The position numbers and the translations under genes were made by a program. 34,222 nucleotides of DNA from Acidobacteriaceae bacterium (GTDB taxonomy: Bacteria; Acidobacteriota; Terriglobia; Terriglobales; Acidobacteriaceae), in contig PLUW01000070.1 in assembly GCA_003162935.1 (NCBI GenBank), positions 18,565-52,786 on the forward strand, given 5' to 3'. Positions 31,983-34,222 of the stretch are shown in pieces; position 1 is the first letter of the stretch; every line of letters begins with the position of its first letter. Under the pieces are notes generated by a model that saw only the letters and a list, made by a program, of their open reading frames with translations, was not told the DNA's origin and searched no databases.

Positions 31983-34222
31983 ATGCGACGTCTGGTTTTT
32001 CTTTTCGTTTTGCTTTTTTCTCTTCCTGCATTCTCGCAGGCCAAACATCCCTTCACTTTTGAAGACATGATGAAGTTGAAGCGGGTCGGCGAGCCTGTGC
32101 CTTCTCCGGATGGGAAATGGGTGCTGTTTAGCGCGGTCGACGTGGATCTGGCCGCGAATACGAAGACGCCGCACATCTGGATCGTGCCGCTGAATACGAA
32201 TAATAACGGAGCGACGGGCGTCTCGCCCGTCCAGCAAGGCTCTGGAGGACAGGAGCGCGTGCTCATCGCCGATCAGGATGGCGATCGTCCGCGCTGGGCT
32301 CCGGATGGGAAGCGGTTTGCGTTTCTCTCGAACAAAGACGGCGGCTCGCAGGTTTGGATTGCCGATTTCGATGGCGCTGCCGGTGCCGTTACTGGAATCC
32401 ACGAGTTGACTACGATCGCCACCGAAGCGGGCGGCGAACTCTGGTCGCCGGATGGCAAGTACATTCTGTTCACCTCGGATGTTTATCCGGAATGCGACGG
32501 CGCAACCAAGGAAGAGGCCGCCTGCAACGCGAACAAGGTGGAAGCGGCGGGGAAGTCCAAAGTTAAGGCGCTGATCTTCGACCGGCTTTTGTATCGCCAT
32601 TGGAACGCCTTCAAAGTGGGCAAGCGCAGCCACATTTTCGTCGTCGCGGCTCCGCCGGCCCGACACGAACTGCCGGATAGTGCTGCCGAGACGCAAAGCA
32701 CCACCACGGTCGCCCTTCCCCGCGATCTCACGCCGGGTGATTACGATGCTCCTGTGTTCTCGCTGGGCGGGCAGGACGACTACGCTTTCTCTCCCGACGG
32801 GCAGGAGATTTGCTACACCTCGAATCACGACAAGGTCGAAGCTGCTTCCACCAATAACGATCTGTGGATCGTTTCGGTGAATGGAGGTGCGGCCGGATCT
32901 GTCCAAGCCAAGAACATCACCGCCGACAATCCCGCCAGCGACTCGACTCCGCTCTATTCGCCCGATGGCAAGTACATCGCCTACCGCGCCCAGCAGCGTC
33001 CGGGATACGAAAGCGACCGCTTTCGGCTGATGCTGTTTGACCGGAAGACGGGGGAGAAGAAGAGTTTGGCAGCGAACTTTGATGGCTGGGTGGGCACGAT
33101 CGCCTGGGATCCGGGTTCGAAAGTCATTTATTTTGGATCCGAAAAAGCCGGCGAATCGCCGATCTACAAGATCGGGGTGGACGACGGAAAGATCGGCAAA
33201 ATCGCTTCCGGGTACGACGATGACTTTTCGGTTATCGACGGCGGACGGACAATTTTGTTTACGCGGATGGCGGTCGGCAGCCCTAGCCAGATCTATGTCT
33301 CGGGCACTTCGCTCTTGACTAGTAAGAATTGCGTCGAAGACAGGTTTAGTCCTCCGGGGCTCCCGGCATCGTCGGAGACCCCGGATTGCGCATTGCCTAA
33401 GGCGACTGCTCTTACTCATCTGAACGACGGCGTGCTCTCGGAAGTCGCCATGTCGCCGCTTGAATCTTTCTGGTTCCCTGGCGCGAAGGGCGACAAGGTC
33501 GAGGGTTTCCTCGTCAAGCCACCGAACTTTGATGCTTCCAAGAAATATCCGGTGAAGTTCCTCATCCACGGCGGCCCGCAGGGGGCTTGGGGAGACGACT
33601 GGTCTTATCGCTGGAATCCGGAACTTTTCGCCGCCAACGGATACGTGGTTGTCATGATCAACTTCCACGGCTCGACTGGATACGGGCAGAAGTTCATTGA
33701 CGCGATCAACGGGAATTGGGGCGGCGCTCCATTTGAAGATTTGATGAAGGGGCTGGACTACGCGGAGAAGACTTATCCGTTCATCGACAAAGACCGCGAG
33801 TGCGCTCTGGGCGCTAGCTACGGCGGATACATGGCGAACTGGGTGCTTGGGCATACCGACCGTTTCAAGTGCATCGTGTCGCACGACGGCATGTTCAATA
33901 CCGAATCGGCCTGGGGAACGACCGAAGAACTCTGGTTCAATAACTGGGAGTTCAAAGGGACTCCTTACAGCAACCCGGCGATGTATGAGAAGTGGTCTCC
34001 GCGCAATTCGGCCAGCAATTTCAAGACGCCGACGCTGGTCGTCCACGGGCAACTGGACTACCGGCTCGACGTCAGCGAAGGCTTCCAGCTTTTCGACACG
34101 CTGCAAGTGATGGGCGTGCCGTCGAAGATGCTTTACTTTCCCGACGAGGGACATTGGGTGTTGAAGCCGCAGAATGCTCAGCTTTGGTATAAGACGGTCA
34201 ACGACTGGGTGGATCGGTGGAC
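31983..34222 (+). CDS. S9 family peptidase (prolyl oligopeptidase / acylaminoacyl-peptidase type), partial at right window edge
   Basis: Manual reading: MRRLVFLFVLLFSLPAFSQAKHPFTFEDMMKLKRVGEPVPSPDGKWVLFS..., beta-propeller repeats, catalytic part FLIHGGPQGAWGDDWSYRWNPELFAANGYVVVMINFHGSTGYGQKFIDAI...ALGASYGGYMANW...VVHGQLDYRLDVSEG; SD ggggaga. No stop in window, hence not in the ORF track. Confidence 0.95.
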   Translation, partial: MRRLVFLFVLLFSLPAFSQAKHPFTFEDMMKLKRVGEPVPSPDGKWVLFSAVDVDLAANTKTPHIWIVPLNTNNNGATGVSPVQQGSGGQERVLIADQDGDRPRWAPDGKRFAFLSNKDGGSQVWIADFDGAAGAVTGIHELTTIATEAGGELWSPDGKYILFTSDVYPECDGATKEEAACNANKVEAAGKSKVKALIFDRLLYRHWNAFKVGKRSHIFVVAAPPARHELPDSAAETQSTTTVALPRDLTPGDYDAPVFSLGGQDDYAFSPDGQEICYTSNHDKVEAASTNNDLWIVSVNGGAAGSVQAKNITADNPASDSTPLYSPDGKYIAYRAQQRPGYESDRFRLMLFDRKTGEKKSLAANFDGWVGTIAWDPGSKVIYFGSEKAGESPIYKIGVDDGKIGKIASGYDDDFSVIDGGRTILFTRMAVGSPSQIYVSGTSLLTSKNCVEDRFSPPGLPASSETPDCALPKATALTHLNDGVLSEVAMSPLESFWFPGAKGDKVEGFLVKPPNFDASKKYPVKFLIHGGPQGAWGDDWSYRWNPELFAANGYVVVMINFHGSTGYGQKFIDAINGNWGGAPFEDLMKGLDYAEKTYPFIDKDRECALGASYGGYMANWVLGHTDRFKCIVSHDGMFNTESAWGTTEELWFNNWEFKGTPYSNPAMYEKWSPRNSASNFKTPTLVVHGQLDYRLDVSEGFQLFDTLQVMGVPSKMLYFPDEGHWVLKPQNAQLWYKTVNDWVDRW

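Noticed and set aside
31809-34154. 781-aa minus-strand ORF
   Set aside because: Entirely antisense to the clearly recognisable S9 peptidase; its N- to C-terminal sequence has no domain signal and ends in the oligo-word repeat. High-GC codon bias opens the antisense frame.
1-34222. CRISPR arrays, IS elements, integrases, prophage genes
   Set aside because: No regularly spaced direct repeats with unique spacers, no transposase/integrase motifs seen; the repeats present are palindromic or oligo-word intergenic repeats.

Overview
The window reads as ordinary high-GC bacterial chromosome, probably Acidobacteriota (an inference from protein style and intergenic repeats, not tested). Recognisable content: an STN-like secreted protein cut by the left edge; aldehyde dehydrogenase; tRNA-Cys(GCA); an OsmC protein; tRNA-Leu(CAG); an NtrC-type response regulator with its histidine kinase; a PilZ protein; a second, receiver-less sigma54 activator; a HigBA-like toxin-antitoxin pair; ComM/YifB; a multi-PAS kinase; a thiolase; a UvrD-like helicase with a C-terminal RecB-type nuclease domain; rsmE; hrcA-grpE-dnaJ; a sarcosine/N-methyltryptophan-oxidase-like flavoprotein; an Fn3 + collagen-like pair; Mrp; CydAB; a hotdog thioesterase; and an S9 peptidase cut by the right edge. 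The signals I think most merit follow-up are: (1) an exact 16-bp parS sequence (TGTTTCACGTGAAACA) inside a 26-bp perfect palindrome; (2) a self-contained mini transcription unit encoding MATKKKAKKKSSKKH, with promoter-like boxes, SD and a perfect terminator; (3) a nested set of inverted repeats next to it that could be a structured RNA; (4) two copies of a long hairpin repeat with a related loop, plus a wider family of oligo-word intergenic repeats; (5) a REP-like palindrome translated in frame inside the S9 peptidase, related to an intergenic copy. No single large novel defence or biosynthetic system is evident.
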